DNA of 64,000 nucleotides from Vibrio panuliri (GTDB lineage Bacteria > Pseudomonadota > Gammaproteobacteria > Enterobacterales > Vibrionaceae): assembly GCF_009938205.1 (NCBI RefSeq), contig NZ_AP019654.1:2108001-2172000 (forward strand), read 5' to 3'. The translations under genes were made by a program, and so were the position numbers. Positions 8,667 through 16,027 of the stretch are shown here, piece after piece. The stretch's first letter is position 1. Every line of letters starts with the position of its first letter. The notes below the pieces were generated by a model. That model had not been told where the DNA came from and searched no databases. It saw only the letters and a program-made list of their open reading frames with translations.

Positions 8667-9215
8667 GTGCAGTTAATCTTACTGTTAGTGATAGTGAGTG
8701 TTGTCTGTATAACGCTGCAAACTCCAAGCCTTTCGACACTTTACGAATGGCGGGCCGATTCTATCGCACAAGGAGATTGGTTGCGCATCCTATCAGGAAA
8801 CTTCACACATACCAACTTTACCCACCTTGCAATGAACCTTGCCGCATTGTGGATTGTCGCATTTATTTTTCGTCCTACTGCTCGGATTTATGGACTATTG
8901 CTTCTGATCATAAGCGTCGCCGTTGGATTCGGGCTCTTGTTTACCGATACCCAAGCCTATTTAGGTCTCTCTGGCTCGTTGCACGGTATGTTTATCTTCT
9001 TTGCATTGACAGAAGCATTAAACGGACGCAAAAGCAGTTGGCTGCTCGTTGCTGGCGCGATAATTAAAGTGACGTGGGAACAGTATGCTGGCTCACCACT
9101 GTCTAGTGAAGTTGCAATCAACGCGCCAGTGGCAGTGGATGCGCACCTTTTTGGCTTACTCAGCGGAATAGGCTTTGCCCTTCTCTATCACTCAAGGTAT
9201 AAAAACGTACCCTAA
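8667..9215 (+). CDS. rrtA: Rhombosortase (rhomboid-family intramembrane serine protease)
   Basis: This is a small six-helix rhomboid-family protease, about 180 aa. The catalytic serine is in GLSGSLHG and the catalytic histidine in VDAHLFG in the last helix; the FTHTNFTHLAMNLAALW segment is the family's conserved HxxxN region. Rhombosortases process proteins with a C-terminal GlyGly-CTERM tag for surface release through type II secretion. No tagged protein is in this window. A TTG at 8643 is in frame, but a GAGA sequence six bases before the GTG at 8667 favours the later start; the choice is uncertain. The gene diverges from the DTW-domain gene with almost no space for a promoter. Confidence 0.85.
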   Translation: MQLILLLVIVSVVCITLQTPSLSTLYEWRADSIAQGDWLRILSGNFTHTNFTHLAMNLAALWIVAFIFRPTARIYGLLLLIISVAVGFGLLFTDTQAYLGLSGSLHGMFIFFALTEALNGRKSSWLLVAGAIIKVTWEQYAGSPLSSEVAINAPVAVDAHLFGLLSGIGFALLYHSRYKNVP

Positions 9216-9297
9216 GTCGCACTCGTGCTATCCGGCACTATTGCCAAAGCGATAAAGCCTGATATGCTACACGCCCCATATTTGACCATGTTAATTA

Positions 9298-10065
9298 ATG
9301 ACCACCACAGCTCAACGTCGCGAAGAAATTCTTCATCATATTCAAACCCACCAGAAAGGTGAGGTGAACTATTTTGCCGAACGTTACAACGTATCGGAAG
9401 TGACTATTCGCAATGACCTCAATCATTTAGAAAAAAGAGGCTGTGTCACTCGATGCTATGGTGGAGCCTTACTTAATAACCAGTTTGCCTTTGACCAACC
9501 TCTTAACGACAAAAAACAACTTAACAGCACAATCAAAGCCAAACTCGGAGAATACGCAGCCTCTCTGATTAATGATGGCGATAAGGTGATCCTCGACTCT
9601 GGTTCAACAACCGAGCAGATTGCTTATCATCTTGAAGAAAAGCATAACCTAGTCATTATGACTAACGGCATTAACATCGCTTACCATCTGGCAAACCAAA
9701 ACAACGTTTCGGTTATGATCACCGGAGGCGCGATGCGCAAGAACTCTTATTCAGTACATGGTACTGGTGGTGAAGAGTTTCTTACTGGTTACCGCTTTAA
9801 TAAGTTGTTTCTCGGTGTGGATGGTTTTGATAAGTCCGCAGGGGTGACCACGCCCCATCAAGGCGAAGCTGATATCAACCGTAAAATGATAGAAGCGGCA
9901 CAAACTGTCATTGCTGTGACTGACTCATCGAAGTTTAACCGCCAAAGCTTTTGCCTTATCGCACGCCCTGAGCAACTGAATATGCTGATCACCGACAGCG
10001 GTATCCCACAAGACTATGTTGATGAACTAACAGCGATGGGTGTCGATGTGCGAATCGTGGCCTGA
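9298..10065 (+). CDS. DeoR-family repressor, AgaR paralogue
   Basis: This is a 255 aa DeoR-type sugar-phosphate-responsive repressor. The N-terminal HTH (YFAERYNVSEVTIRNDLNHLEKRGC) is followed by the DeoRC sensor domain with ILDSGSTTEQIA, MTGGAMRKNS-like and GVDGFDKSAGVTTP motifs. It is plainly a paralogue of AgaR at 16,028, matching it through most of its length, yet sits 6 kb from the GalNAc operon and next to unrelated acetyltransferases. It may respond to a related amino-sugar phosphate, or be a duplicated regulator that acts on the same operators. No operon partner lies downstream on the same strand. Confidence 0.85.
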   Translation: MTTTAQRREEILHHIQTHQKGEVNYFAERYNVSEVTIRNDLNHLEKRGCVTRCYGGALLNNQFAFDQPLNDKKQLNSTIKAKLGEYAASLINDGDKVILDSGSTTEQIAYHLEEKHNLVIMTNGINIAYHLANQNNVSVMITGGAMRKNSYSVHGTGGEEFLTGYRFNKLFLGVDGFDKSAGVTTPHQGEADINRKMIEAAQTVIAVTDSSKFNRQSFCLIARPEQLNMLITDSGIPQDYVDELTAMGVDVRIVA

Positions 10066-10148
10066 TCTTTGAAAAGGCTCTTGGGCATAAACAAATCAGA
10101 ATTCATTTCTAGCGCGTTGATTTGACATACCGAAAGTAGACCTAGAGT

Positions 10149-10808
10149 CTAGATTATCATTCCATTTTGTTTAGCAAACTCTCGTAAACTGGCGATATCA
10201 CCTTTCACCAAGATTGGTATGGCTTGCTCAATGATTTCTACTTCCCAATCCCACCATGCAAGCTTTAGTAGCCGTTCTTGGTCTGCATCATTAAACCTAG
10301 TTTTAACGACCTTTGCCGGATTACCAACCGCGATGCTATATGGTGGGATGTCTGTTGATACGACCGATTTAGAACCAATAATTGAACCATGGCCAATGGA
10401 CACTCCGGGCATGACGGTAACGTCGTAACCCAACCAAACGTCATTTCCTATAACAGTGTCCTTGTGCTTTTTAAATGGGTAGTTTGATAAGGGCAAAGCG
10501 TCAGCCCATTTATCGCCAAAAATAGCAAATGGAAAGGTCGTGATACCAGAAGTGGCGTGATTTGCATCAGGCATTATGAATTGAACGCCACTAGCAAATG
10601 CACAGAATTTTCCGATATAAAGTGAGTTCCCTGAAATACCAAAATTGTACAGCACATTCTTAGTTAAGAAGTTGGTTGGGTCTTCAAAGTCACTGTAGTA
10701 ACTATATTCTCCAGCATGTACATTAGTCACACTGCTTTGAGCGATAAGAGGTTTCAATAAGACAGTGTTCTTGAAATCTTTTATAGGGAAAAGGTTGTTT
10801 TCATCCAT
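10149..10808 (-). CDS. Vat/CatB-type (XAT) hexapeptide acetyltransferase
   Basis: This 219 aa protein has the left-handed beta-helix architecture of xenobiotic acetyltransferases, with hexapeptide repeats near IGNDVWLGYDVTVMPGVSIGHGSIIGSKSVV. The catalytic histidine lies in DANHATSGITTFPFAIFG, which resembles streptogramin A acetyltransferase (Vat), and the C-terminal WWDWEVEIIEQ segment is also shared with that group. Acetyl-CoA is the expected donor; an antibiotic substrate is possible but not shown, since many environmental members have no known resistance role. The start has a good GGAGAG site. It is monocistronic and runs against the AgaR-like gene. Confidence 0.82.
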   Translation of the reverse strand: MDENNLFPIKDFKNTVLLKPLIAQSSVTNVHAGEYSYYSDFEDPTNFLTKNVLYNFGISGNSLYIGKFCAFASGVQFIMPDANHATSGITTFPFAIFGDKWADALPLSNYPFKKHKDTVIGNDVWLGYDVTVMPGVSIGHGSIIGSKSVVSTDIPPYSIAVGNPAKVVKTRFNDADQERLLKLAWWDWEVEIIEQAIPILVKGDIASLREFAKQNGMII

Positions 10809-10903
10809 TACGCAACTCTCCGTATAGTTTGCGATGATTATTCCATATTGTCAGAAACAGCCACTATTTCAGTTGCCGACCTGTTTGAACAATTTCAGTG
10901 ATA

Positions 10904-11356
10904 TTAGATACCAACGAAAAGATCCATGTCGATTCTATGCATCCCCTTTCCCCATCCATCCGGTATGTTGGTCACTTCTGTCGCACCATATCTTGCAAAA
11001 AAAGGAGCCGATAAGTGACTGGTCGCTATTTTTATTTGCTTGGCGCCTAGCTGTTCTGCTTTGTTCATTGCTCTTAGCATAAACTGATGACCAAGCCCCT
11101 TACCGCGATAGTTAGACGAAATTAAAATCCAGTTCAACCCTTGAATATCACTAGTGCGGGAGCTCAAACCAAACGCACCAACGACATCGCCATTTAGCAG
11201 GCAAACTTCATAACCCTCTGGGTTACTATCCAAATAGTCTGCGTAGTCCTGTCGCTCATTTGTTGCGAAATACGCAGGACAGTTTGTATCAAAAATGTCC
11301 AAGCAAGCACTCTTATCATTTGAAGAATAAGCTCTAAAGCTAACGTCATTTCGCAT
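10904..11356 (-). CDS. GNAT-family N-acetyltransferase
   Basis: This is a single GNAT domain of about 150 aa. The acetyl-CoA-binding motif A is seen as ISSNYRGKGLGHQFML, matching the RxxGxG/A pattern, and the C-terminal SAPFFARYGATEVTN resembles the motif B region. The open frame continues to 11602, but the extra sequence has no family resemblance, and the ATG at 11356 preceding RNDVSFRAYSSND gives a normal-sized protein; ATGs at 11392 and 11389 are alternatives. The ribosome-binding site is weak for all of them. Substrate is unknown. It is divergent from the TetR gene, so the TetR operator at 11607 might also affect it. Confidence 0.7.
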   Translation of the reverse strand: MRNDVSFRAYSSNDKSACLDIFDTNCPAYFATNERQDYADYLDSNPEGYEVCLLNGDVVGAFGLSSRTSDIQGLNWILISSNYRGKGLGHQFMLRAMNKAEQLGAKQIKIATSHLSAPFFARYGATEVTNIPDGWGKGMHRIDMDLFVGI

Positions 11357-11606
11357 ATAGTTATTCCGTCCTAAGTCTTTGTTACTCATCATCTTAACAC
11401 GTTCTTTGCTCACCATATTGACTAAACGTAAGTATCGGTACGACGACACTATGGCTTTCGCCTGAATTAGAGACTGAGTTGAACTTATCTGTTTGGCAGT
11501 CCCACATTGAGTGTGTGTCCTTATAAGCGCGTCCGTATAAGCGTGAGGCGGAAGTAATTTATTTACGAACTCTTGACTATAGGTTGATAAATACACTAAC
11601 ATCCAA

Positions 11607-11624
11607 AAACCGACCGGACGGTCA
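11607..11624. promoter_or_regulatory. TetR-type operator upstream of its own regulator gene
   Basis: The 18-base sequence AAACCGACCGGACGGTCA has half-sites around ACCG and CGGT separated by six bases. It matches the site at 12240 (same right half CGGTCA, related centre ACCGGA versus ACTAGA). It lies 23 bases before the tetR ATG, where bound repressor would block the promoter. The site call rests on the pairing of the two copies; the identity of the binding protein is inference. Confidence 0.72.
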
Positions 11625-11646
11625 GTTAGGTACGCGAGTTAATACA

Positions 11647-12186
11647 ATGGATAAACGGCAACAGATCATTGAAGTGGCAACACAGTTATTTTCGGAACAC
11701 GGGTTTGAAAAGACACCAGTCTCGACTATCTGTGAAAAAGCGGAAATTTCAAAAGGCTTGGTGTTTCATCACTTCAAAAATAAGAATGAACTGTTGAGAG
11801 AAGTGTTTATTTACATCTCTCAAATTATCGAAGAAGCGGATAAGGGTGATGAAGATGCTGTTGAGAGTGATCATGCCCTAGAACTCATGATCAATTCAAT
11901 CTTTGATGCAATGACGGTTGCTGAGCATCGTAAAATTTATCAGTTCAATTTTAGCGTAATGGTTCATCCAACAACCAGAGCCATCGTTGTCGATTTGATT
12001 GATGAACGATATCAGGGTTTGCAGGCATCGACTGAAGCAATCTTTCATGCTTCAGGCTATTCAAACGCCGCTGTTGTGACAAAAATGTTCATTGCTGAGA
12101 TAGATGGTATAGCCATGAACTACCTACTTAATGATGACTTTCCAATTGAAGAAATCCGACAAGAGTTCATCAAAAAATACTGTTAA
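11647..12186 (+). CDS. TetR/AcrR-family transcriptional regulator
   Basis: This is a 179 aa TetR-type repressor. The N-terminal HTH covers about residues 5-50 (IIEVATQLFSEHGFEKTPVSTICEKAEISKGLVFHHFKNKNELL), followed by an all-helical ligand domain without recognisable ligand-specific residues. The open frame begins at 11584, but that would include the operator, and DKRQQIIEVA is the normal N-terminus, so ATG 11647 is chosen. Matching palindromic operators stand upstream of this gene and of the following GNAT gene, implying auto-repression and control of the neighbour. The inducing molecule is unknown. Confidence 0.87.
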   Translation: MDKRQQIIEVATQLFSEHGFEKTPVSTICEKAEISKGLVFHHFKNKNELLREVFIYISQIIEEADKGDEDAVESDHALELMINSIFDAMTVAEHRKIYQFNFSVMVHPTTRAIVVDLIDERYQGLQASTEAIFHASGYSNAAVVTKMFIAEIDGIAMNYLLNDDFPIEEIRQEFIKKYC

Positions 12187-12239
12187 CAAAATCAAAAGTC
12201 ATGCCAATTTCAGTGCGTGATTTTTTTGACCAAACACAC

Positions 12240-12257
12240 TGACCGACTAGACGGTCA
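12240..12257. promoter_or_regulatory. TetR-type operator upstream of the GNAT gene
   Basis: TGACCGACTAGACGGTCA is a palindrome with six-base arms TGACCG/CGGTCA and a six-base centre. It sits 29 bases before the ATG of the GNAT gene and after the tetR stop codon. It is the more perfect of the two copies and makes the GNAT gene the probable regulatory target. Confidence 0.78.
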
Positions 12258-12285
12258 GCATTAATATCAAACAAAAGGAAAGACA

Positions 12286-12792
12286 ATGAATACACCATAT
12301 GAAATTCAATACCAAGCGTTTGCTAACGCAGGTGGGTTATACGATGAAAGACACGCAAAACTCTACGCCGAGTTTGCCGATAATCTTATTGAAGATGGCA
12401 GTTTTTCAATCGTTTACCAAGGAGTAGCACACGCATGCTATACCCCTATAAAGATTGATGCGGCACCACACTTAAAATGTTACGTACTAGCACCACTTGC
12501 CGTGCTACCCGAATATCAAGGGAAAGGTTATGCGACAAAACTGATGGAAGAAGCAGAAAAGCAACTAGACGCTGATGTCATCTTTGTGATGGGTGAACCC
12601 TTCCACTACGGAAACCGTTACAACACACCTCACAAGGTATTGCCACCAGTAACAACTCAAGCACCTTTGGAGTGTTGGTTCGCTCGCGAACTAACTCCAG
12701 GCGCACTAGACGGCATCGGTGAATCAACCTCATCGATTAAAGGACCTTATGCGGAGCCATTAATGTGGGGACACCCAAGCGAGCAGGTTTAA
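12286..12792 (+). CDS. GNAT-family N-acetyltransferase controlled by adjacent TetR
   Basis: This 168 aa protein has a GNAT fold. The acetyl-CoA-binding loop is LPEYQGKGYATKLM and the preceding strand reads LKCYVLAPLAVLP; the arrangement recalls YhbS-type acetyltransferases. A clear AAAGGAAAG site precedes the ATG. The TetR operator at 12240 lies just upstream. In E. coli the YjhX toxin (TopAI) is neutralised by a GNAT-fold protein, YjhQ; a YjhX homologue lies next in the same direction here, so a partner role is conceivable, but I could not align it with YjhQ and the order differs from E. coli. Confidence 0.8.
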   Translation: MNTPYEIQYQAFANAGGLYDERHAKLYAEFADNLIEDGSFSIVYQGVAHACYTPIKIDAAPHLKCYVLAPLAVLPEYQGKGYATKLMEEAEKQLDADVIFVMGEPFHYGNRYNTPHKVLPPVTTQAPLECWFARELTPGALDGIGESTSSIKGPYAEPLMWGHPSEQV

Positions 12793-12970
12793 TTCAGCAA
12801 GCCATTCGCACCTAAAACATATTATTTGGGTATACACAGAACGATAAGGTTATTTTTTGACTAAAAAACTATTTAGCATTGTATAAAAGCGGTGTTTGAC
12901 GCCGAGAGCGACAGGCACAATTTCCAAACAACCAGAAGGAATAATTTTTAAACATACCTGGAGAGATCCT

Positions 12971-13228
12971 GTGAATATATCTAAACAAGAACAACGCGTT
13001 CTTCATACTCTAGCAATGGGCGGGGAAATTCGTCGCTATATAGGCGACGACAGAAAATTAGCTCAAATCACTTGTTTCACCCGTGAGGGTTATGGTCTAT
13101 CTAATTGCAATATAGACATTTTTAATAAGTTAAAAAGCAAGAAACTAATAAGCTCTAAAGGTGGAAAACCTTACCGCATCACCAAGCTAGGAGCGACTTC
13201 GGTACAAGCACAAATGAACCAACGTTAA
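12971..13228 (+). CDS. yjhX: YjhX-family toxin (TopAI homologue)
   Basis: This 85 aa protein matches E. coli YjhX in length and pattern: NISKQEQRVLHTLAMGGEI at the start, CFTREGYGLSNCNIDIFNKLK in the middle and a GKPYRITKLG segment near the end. E. coli YjhX is reported to inhibit topoisomerase I (TopAI). The frame is open from 12896, but the GTG at 12971 has a GGAG site seven bases upstream and gives exactly the family length. A 178-base leader separates it from the GNAT gene and contains a possible 19-codon reading frame (12892-12951). A hairpin follows at 13265. Whether it is toxic in this host is not known. Confidence 0.85.
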   Translation: MNISKQEQRVLHTLAMGGEIRRYIGDDRKLAQITCFTREGYGLSNCNIDIFNKLKSKKLISSKGGKPYRITKLGATSVQAQMNQR

Positions 13229-13264
13229 AGCATACAATAGTCAACAATATTAAGCTCCGAAGTA

Positions 13265-13307
13265 AAATACAGCATCATCGCTTATAGTCGCGATGGATGC
13301 TGTATTT
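13265..13307 (+). terminator. Long hairpin downstream of yjhX, probable terminator
   Basis: AAATACAGCATC-ATCGC pairs with GCGAT-GGATGCTGTATTT across an eight-base loop with one bulge. It lies 37 bases after the yjhX stop. The T tract is short, so transcription may not stop fully here. Confidence 0.55.
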
Positions 13308-13450
13308 ATATCGTTACCCACACTTTCGGCTAGGCGTTGTTCTATCTCGCCAAACCCCGAATCATTAACTGTCTCAGAACTCTTTCAAATCTCTTTCCCT
13401 ACTTTTTATCATCACAGTAATTACAAACTCAGCAAGTTGAACTAAAGGGC

Positions 13451-13774
13451 TTATTTCGGCTCACGCAACAAATAGAGCATCAGTTTGAGAGGCGTATGAG
13501 CAACAATACTGTGCGGCAGGTGTGCATCCATTAGCACCCAAGCTCCTGCTCTCATCTCTTTTGTTTCGTTTTCTAAAGTGAAAGTACATTCGCCTTCAAC
13601 TATCTGAGCAATTGCTGGTACTGCCGCGGTATGCTCGCTCATTTCTTCACCCGCCGCGAAACCAAAAATTACCGCTCTAAGCCGGTCGCTTTTATATACT
13701 GGTCGGCTGGTAATACCTGCTTTGGGGATGTCTACTGTATCTGCCAAATTTTCGTAATAGGTATACTCAAGCAT
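13451..13774 (-). CDS. Small cupin-domain protein
   Basis: This 107 aa protein is a single cupin barrel. Motif 1 is seen as GEEMSEHTAAVPAIAQIVEGE and motif 2 as MRAGAWVLMDAHLPHSIVA, with His and Glu residues able to hold a metal. Small cupins bind or modify small metabolites and also serve as sensors; no activity can be assigned. It lies 18 bases downstream of the methyltransferase gene on the same strand, so the two are probably cotranscribed from the promoter region at 14,600-14,800. Confidence 0.78.
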   Translation of the reverse strand: MLEYTYYENLADTVDIPKAGITSRPVYKSDRLRAVIFGFAAGEEMSEHTAAVPAIAQIVEGECTFTLENETKEMRAGAWVLMDAHLPHSIVAHTPLKLMLYLLREPK

Positions 13775-13792
13775 TATTTATCATCCTTTATC

Positions 13793-14599
13793 TTAGTGGT
13801 TCTTTTTCTTCGCAACGAGTGTGATTGCCGCTAGGTGAGACCTGTGTTTACGGAAAATCTTACGCATACCTACCACTCGAGCTCTTGCTTCAGGCCTAAT
13901 GAGGAGGTTCTTAACGATTTTTAGGAGACCTAATATGCCTTCATCATCGATCATTCGCTTTGGTTCAAGCAGATGCATTGGGGCGATCGCTTCAAACTCT
14001 ATCTCGAAGCCGTTATCTTCCATCAACTGTTTCCATTCGGAAGGAGTGACAGGCTTCGCAGGGTGCTGGATGGTCTCAGAAATCTCTCTCTGAATCGCCC
14101 TCATTGTCCCAAGATCAATATCATCAGGGACAATACACAACTCATGAATACCGTAACGACCACCAGCGGCTAAGACACGACATGCTTCAGCAATGATTTC
14201 ATTTTTTCGGTTGTCTGATTGCATAGTGAGCATCGCTTCACCGTACACAACCGACGCAACTTCAGCCTCAAGCCCCGTCTGCTGAGCATTGCCAACTTTG
14301 CACTCCTGCTCTACACCATTTAGGTAGCTACGTACAATTTCTACTGCTTGCTCATTTTGCTCAATCGCAGTATAGGTTTGGGGGTGTTTTTCAAGGCATA
14401 GGCGTGCGGTGTACCCCATCCCCGGCGCGAACTCAATTACCCTATCTGATGAGGTAATATCGAGAGCGTGCAACATTTTCTGCGTTAACTCCTTGCCGCC
14501 GGGTCGTAGAACCTTCTTGCCTAGTTGGGCAAGAACCCAGTGACCGGGGGTCTTAGACACCTTTCTACCTTCATTAGGTGTAACTAGCTTTTGTGCCAT
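13793..14599 (-). CDS. Class I SAM-dependent methyltransferase
   Basis: This 268 aa protein has a Rossmann-type SAM-binding core: motif I is RVIEFAPGMGYTARLC (glycine-poor variant of the usual ExGxGxG), with the acidic loop AIEQNEQ and a later AGGRYGIHE strand. Its N-terminal GRKVSKTPGHWVLAQLGKKVLRPGGKELT is distinctive but I do not know a characterised member. A strong GAGAGGAAAG site precedes the ATG. It is divergent from an FNR-like regulator and followed by a cupin gene; a Fur-like box and an FNR box lie in the shared promoter region, suggesting control by iron, oxygen or nitric oxide. The methyl acceptor is unknown. Confidence 0.8.
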   Translation of the reverse strand: MAQKLVTPNEGRKVSKTPGHWVLAQLGKKVLRPGGKELTQKMLHALDITSSDRVIEFAPGMGYTARLCLEKHPQTYTAIEQNEQAVEIVRSYLNGVEQECKVGNAQQTGLEAEVASVVYGEAMLTMQSDNRKNEIIAEACRVLAAGGRYGIHELCIVPDDIDLGTMRAIQREISETIQHPAKPVTPSEWKQLMEDNGFEIEFEAIAPMHLLEPKRMIDDEGILGLLKIVKNLLIRPEARARVVGMRKIFRKHRSHLAAITLVAKKKNH

Positions 14600-14726
14600 C
14601 GGTGCTTTCCTCTCAGGCAGATAACACTAAGGGTATAAACAATGCCAATATGGCGACTAAAAATATCCATCGAAAAACTGGGCTTACCGTCTCCATTGTT
14701 AATCCTTATGTCAGTTGCACTTTAGT

Positions 14727-14741
14727 TGATAATGGTTATCA
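14727..14741. promoter_or_regulatory. Fur-like box between methyltransferase and FNR-like regulator genes
   Basis: TGATAATGGTTATCA matches the Fur 7-1-7 consensus (TGATAAT-N-ATTATCA) at 13 of 14 positions. It lies in the intergenic region of the divergent methyltransferase and regulator genes. It could also be read as a loosely spaced FNR-like palindrome, so the binding protein is uncertain. Confidence 0.5.
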
Positions 14742-14769
14742 TTCTATGCAGTGGTACAACGATTACAGC

Positions 14770-14783
14770 TTGATAATTATCAA
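14770..14783. promoter_or_regulatory. FNR box upstream of FNR-like regulator gene
   Basis: TTGATAATTATCAA is an exact match to the FNR/DNR consensus TTGAT-N4-ATCAA. It ends 15 bases before the proposed GTG start at 14799. The adjacent gene encodes a regulator with the FNR-type ExxSR recognition residues, so autoregulation is plausible. Confidence 0.65.
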
Positions 14784-14798
14784 GCTAAGGAAAGCAGT

Positions 14799-15485
14799 GT
14801 GCCAGGCTCGATCATTTCTCTGCTCAATGAAGAGCAAAAACAACTATTGTTTGCAACGCGAAAGCAAATTACCTTGCAAGCAGGGCAGCAGCTGTTTGAA
14901 TTAGGTGAACGTGCGGATCATATGTATCTTGTTGATAGAGGTAAGATTTCTCTTTATCGCCTGATGGCAAATGGTGACGAAAAGCTATTTAAAGTGTTTA
15001 CTGCAGGTGGTCTTATTGCCGAAATGGCAATGTTTATGCAGCCGAGAACGTACCCGATGAGTGCTCGAGTTGACCAAAGTAGTGAACTGTCCATTTTCCA
15101 CTATCAAGACGTGCTTGATTTAATCAGTAGTTCACCTGAACTATCACTCAAGGTGATGGGGTTTATGAGTAACCGTATCTGCCATTTAATGGATACCATG
15201 GATATCCTGACACAGGTAAATGCAAACCAAAGGTTGGTAATGAAGCTAGCAGATATTTACCGAAATCAAGAGACAAAACAAGATTGGGTTAACCTTCCGG
15301 TGACTAAAAGGCTCCTAGCAACTCAACTAGGTATGACACCAGAAACCCTTTCTAGGAGCATCAAAAAGCTTAAAGACGACGGTTATATCATCGAATCAGG
15401 AAATCATATCACTCTCGTCGATATTCCTTCTCTATGTAGTTCTGTCGATCTTACACCGGAGATTTTCGGTGTCGGAAACAACTAA
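14799..15485 (+). CDS. Crp/Fnr-family transcriptional regulator lacking an iron-sulfur cysteine cluster
   Basis: This 228 aa regulator has an N-terminal cyclic-nucleotide-binding-type barrel (about residues 15-120), a dimerisation helix and a C-terminal HTH. The recognition helix reads TPETLSRSIKKL and carries the E-x-x-S-R set that in FNR reads TTGAT. The N-terminal cysteines of FNR are absent, so oxygen sensing by a 4Fe-4S cluster is unlikely; DNR-like haem or nitric-oxide sensing is a possibility, not shown. GTG 14799 is chosen because AAGGA lies seven bases upstream; an in-frame GTG at 14751 lacks a site and would include the FNR box. Confidence 0.82.
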   Translation: MPGSIISLLNEEQKQLLFATRKQITLQAGQQLFELGERADHMYLVDRGKISLYRLMANGDEKLFKVFTAGGLIAEMAMFMQPRTYPMSARVDQSSELSIFHYQDVLDLISSSPELSLKVMGFMSNRICHLMDTMDILTQVNANQRLVMKLADIYRNQETKQDWVNLPVTKRLLATQLGMTPETLSRSIKKLKDDGYIIESGNHITLVDIPSLCSSVDLTPEIFGVGNN

Positions 15486-16027
15486 AACAAGGTGGATAAC
15501 AACAACGAAACCAAAGCGCCTTTCTAATGACTCATTCTTAAGCAGGACATTCCGATACAACGGATTGTTGTGGAGCAGACCTTAAGCCTGTGATTAAGCA
15601 AAAGTTAGATTCACACCAGTTTATGGTTATTGCATAACATTCAACTCATTTATCCTTTAAAGCAGCAACAAATCGGCGGGTTTTCCTACAATTTCACCGT
15701 CCAAAAATGAGCTAAAGTCCCATTTTGTGATCTCACGCATGTTGCATTCCGAAACCCTTTCACTTGATTGCATTTTCATCCCGCTTTCACTGCTTTAACC
15801 GCCAATACTAGCTTTCATGCCCCTTTCAGTGTCTTATTTATACAACAAAGTGAAAGTATGACCTTTCACTTTTCTTAAAACGAAAGCAAATAAGGCTTAA
15901 AACCGAAAGCAAGGCGAGTGTGATCTAGCTTTCATTTTTCCTTCGTTTGCCCTGCTTTAATACCAATCAAAAGAAATCGAAACATTTCAATCTTAAAAAT
16001 GAAATGCAACGAAAGAGGAATTGGTAA
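15486..16027. promoter_or_regulatory. Intergenic region with a cluster of CTTTCA/GAAAG motifs (probable AgaR operators)
   Basis: No gene is seen in these 542 bases. Between 15758 and 16015 there are at least six CTTTCA copies (starting near 15757, 15784, 15812, 15823, 15863 and 15929) and four GAAAG copies (15852, 15882, 15905, 16011). E. coli AgaR operators consist of repeated TTTC units, so this is probably the operator array of the GalNAc operon that starts at 16028. The first half (15486-15750) shows nothing clear. Confidence 0.6.

Noticed and set aside
10149..13307. Superintegron cassette array
   Set aside because: No attC/VCR-like repeats or integrase seen; genes lie on both strands.
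13793..14599. Methyltransferase as YjhP, partner of yjhX in E. coli
   Set aside because: Opposite strand and no resemblance to the YjhP sequence as I remember it.
5420..15485. A defence island around dgt
   Set aside because: Neighbours of dgt are housekeeping genes; no restriction, CRISPR or abortive-infection genes were recognised.
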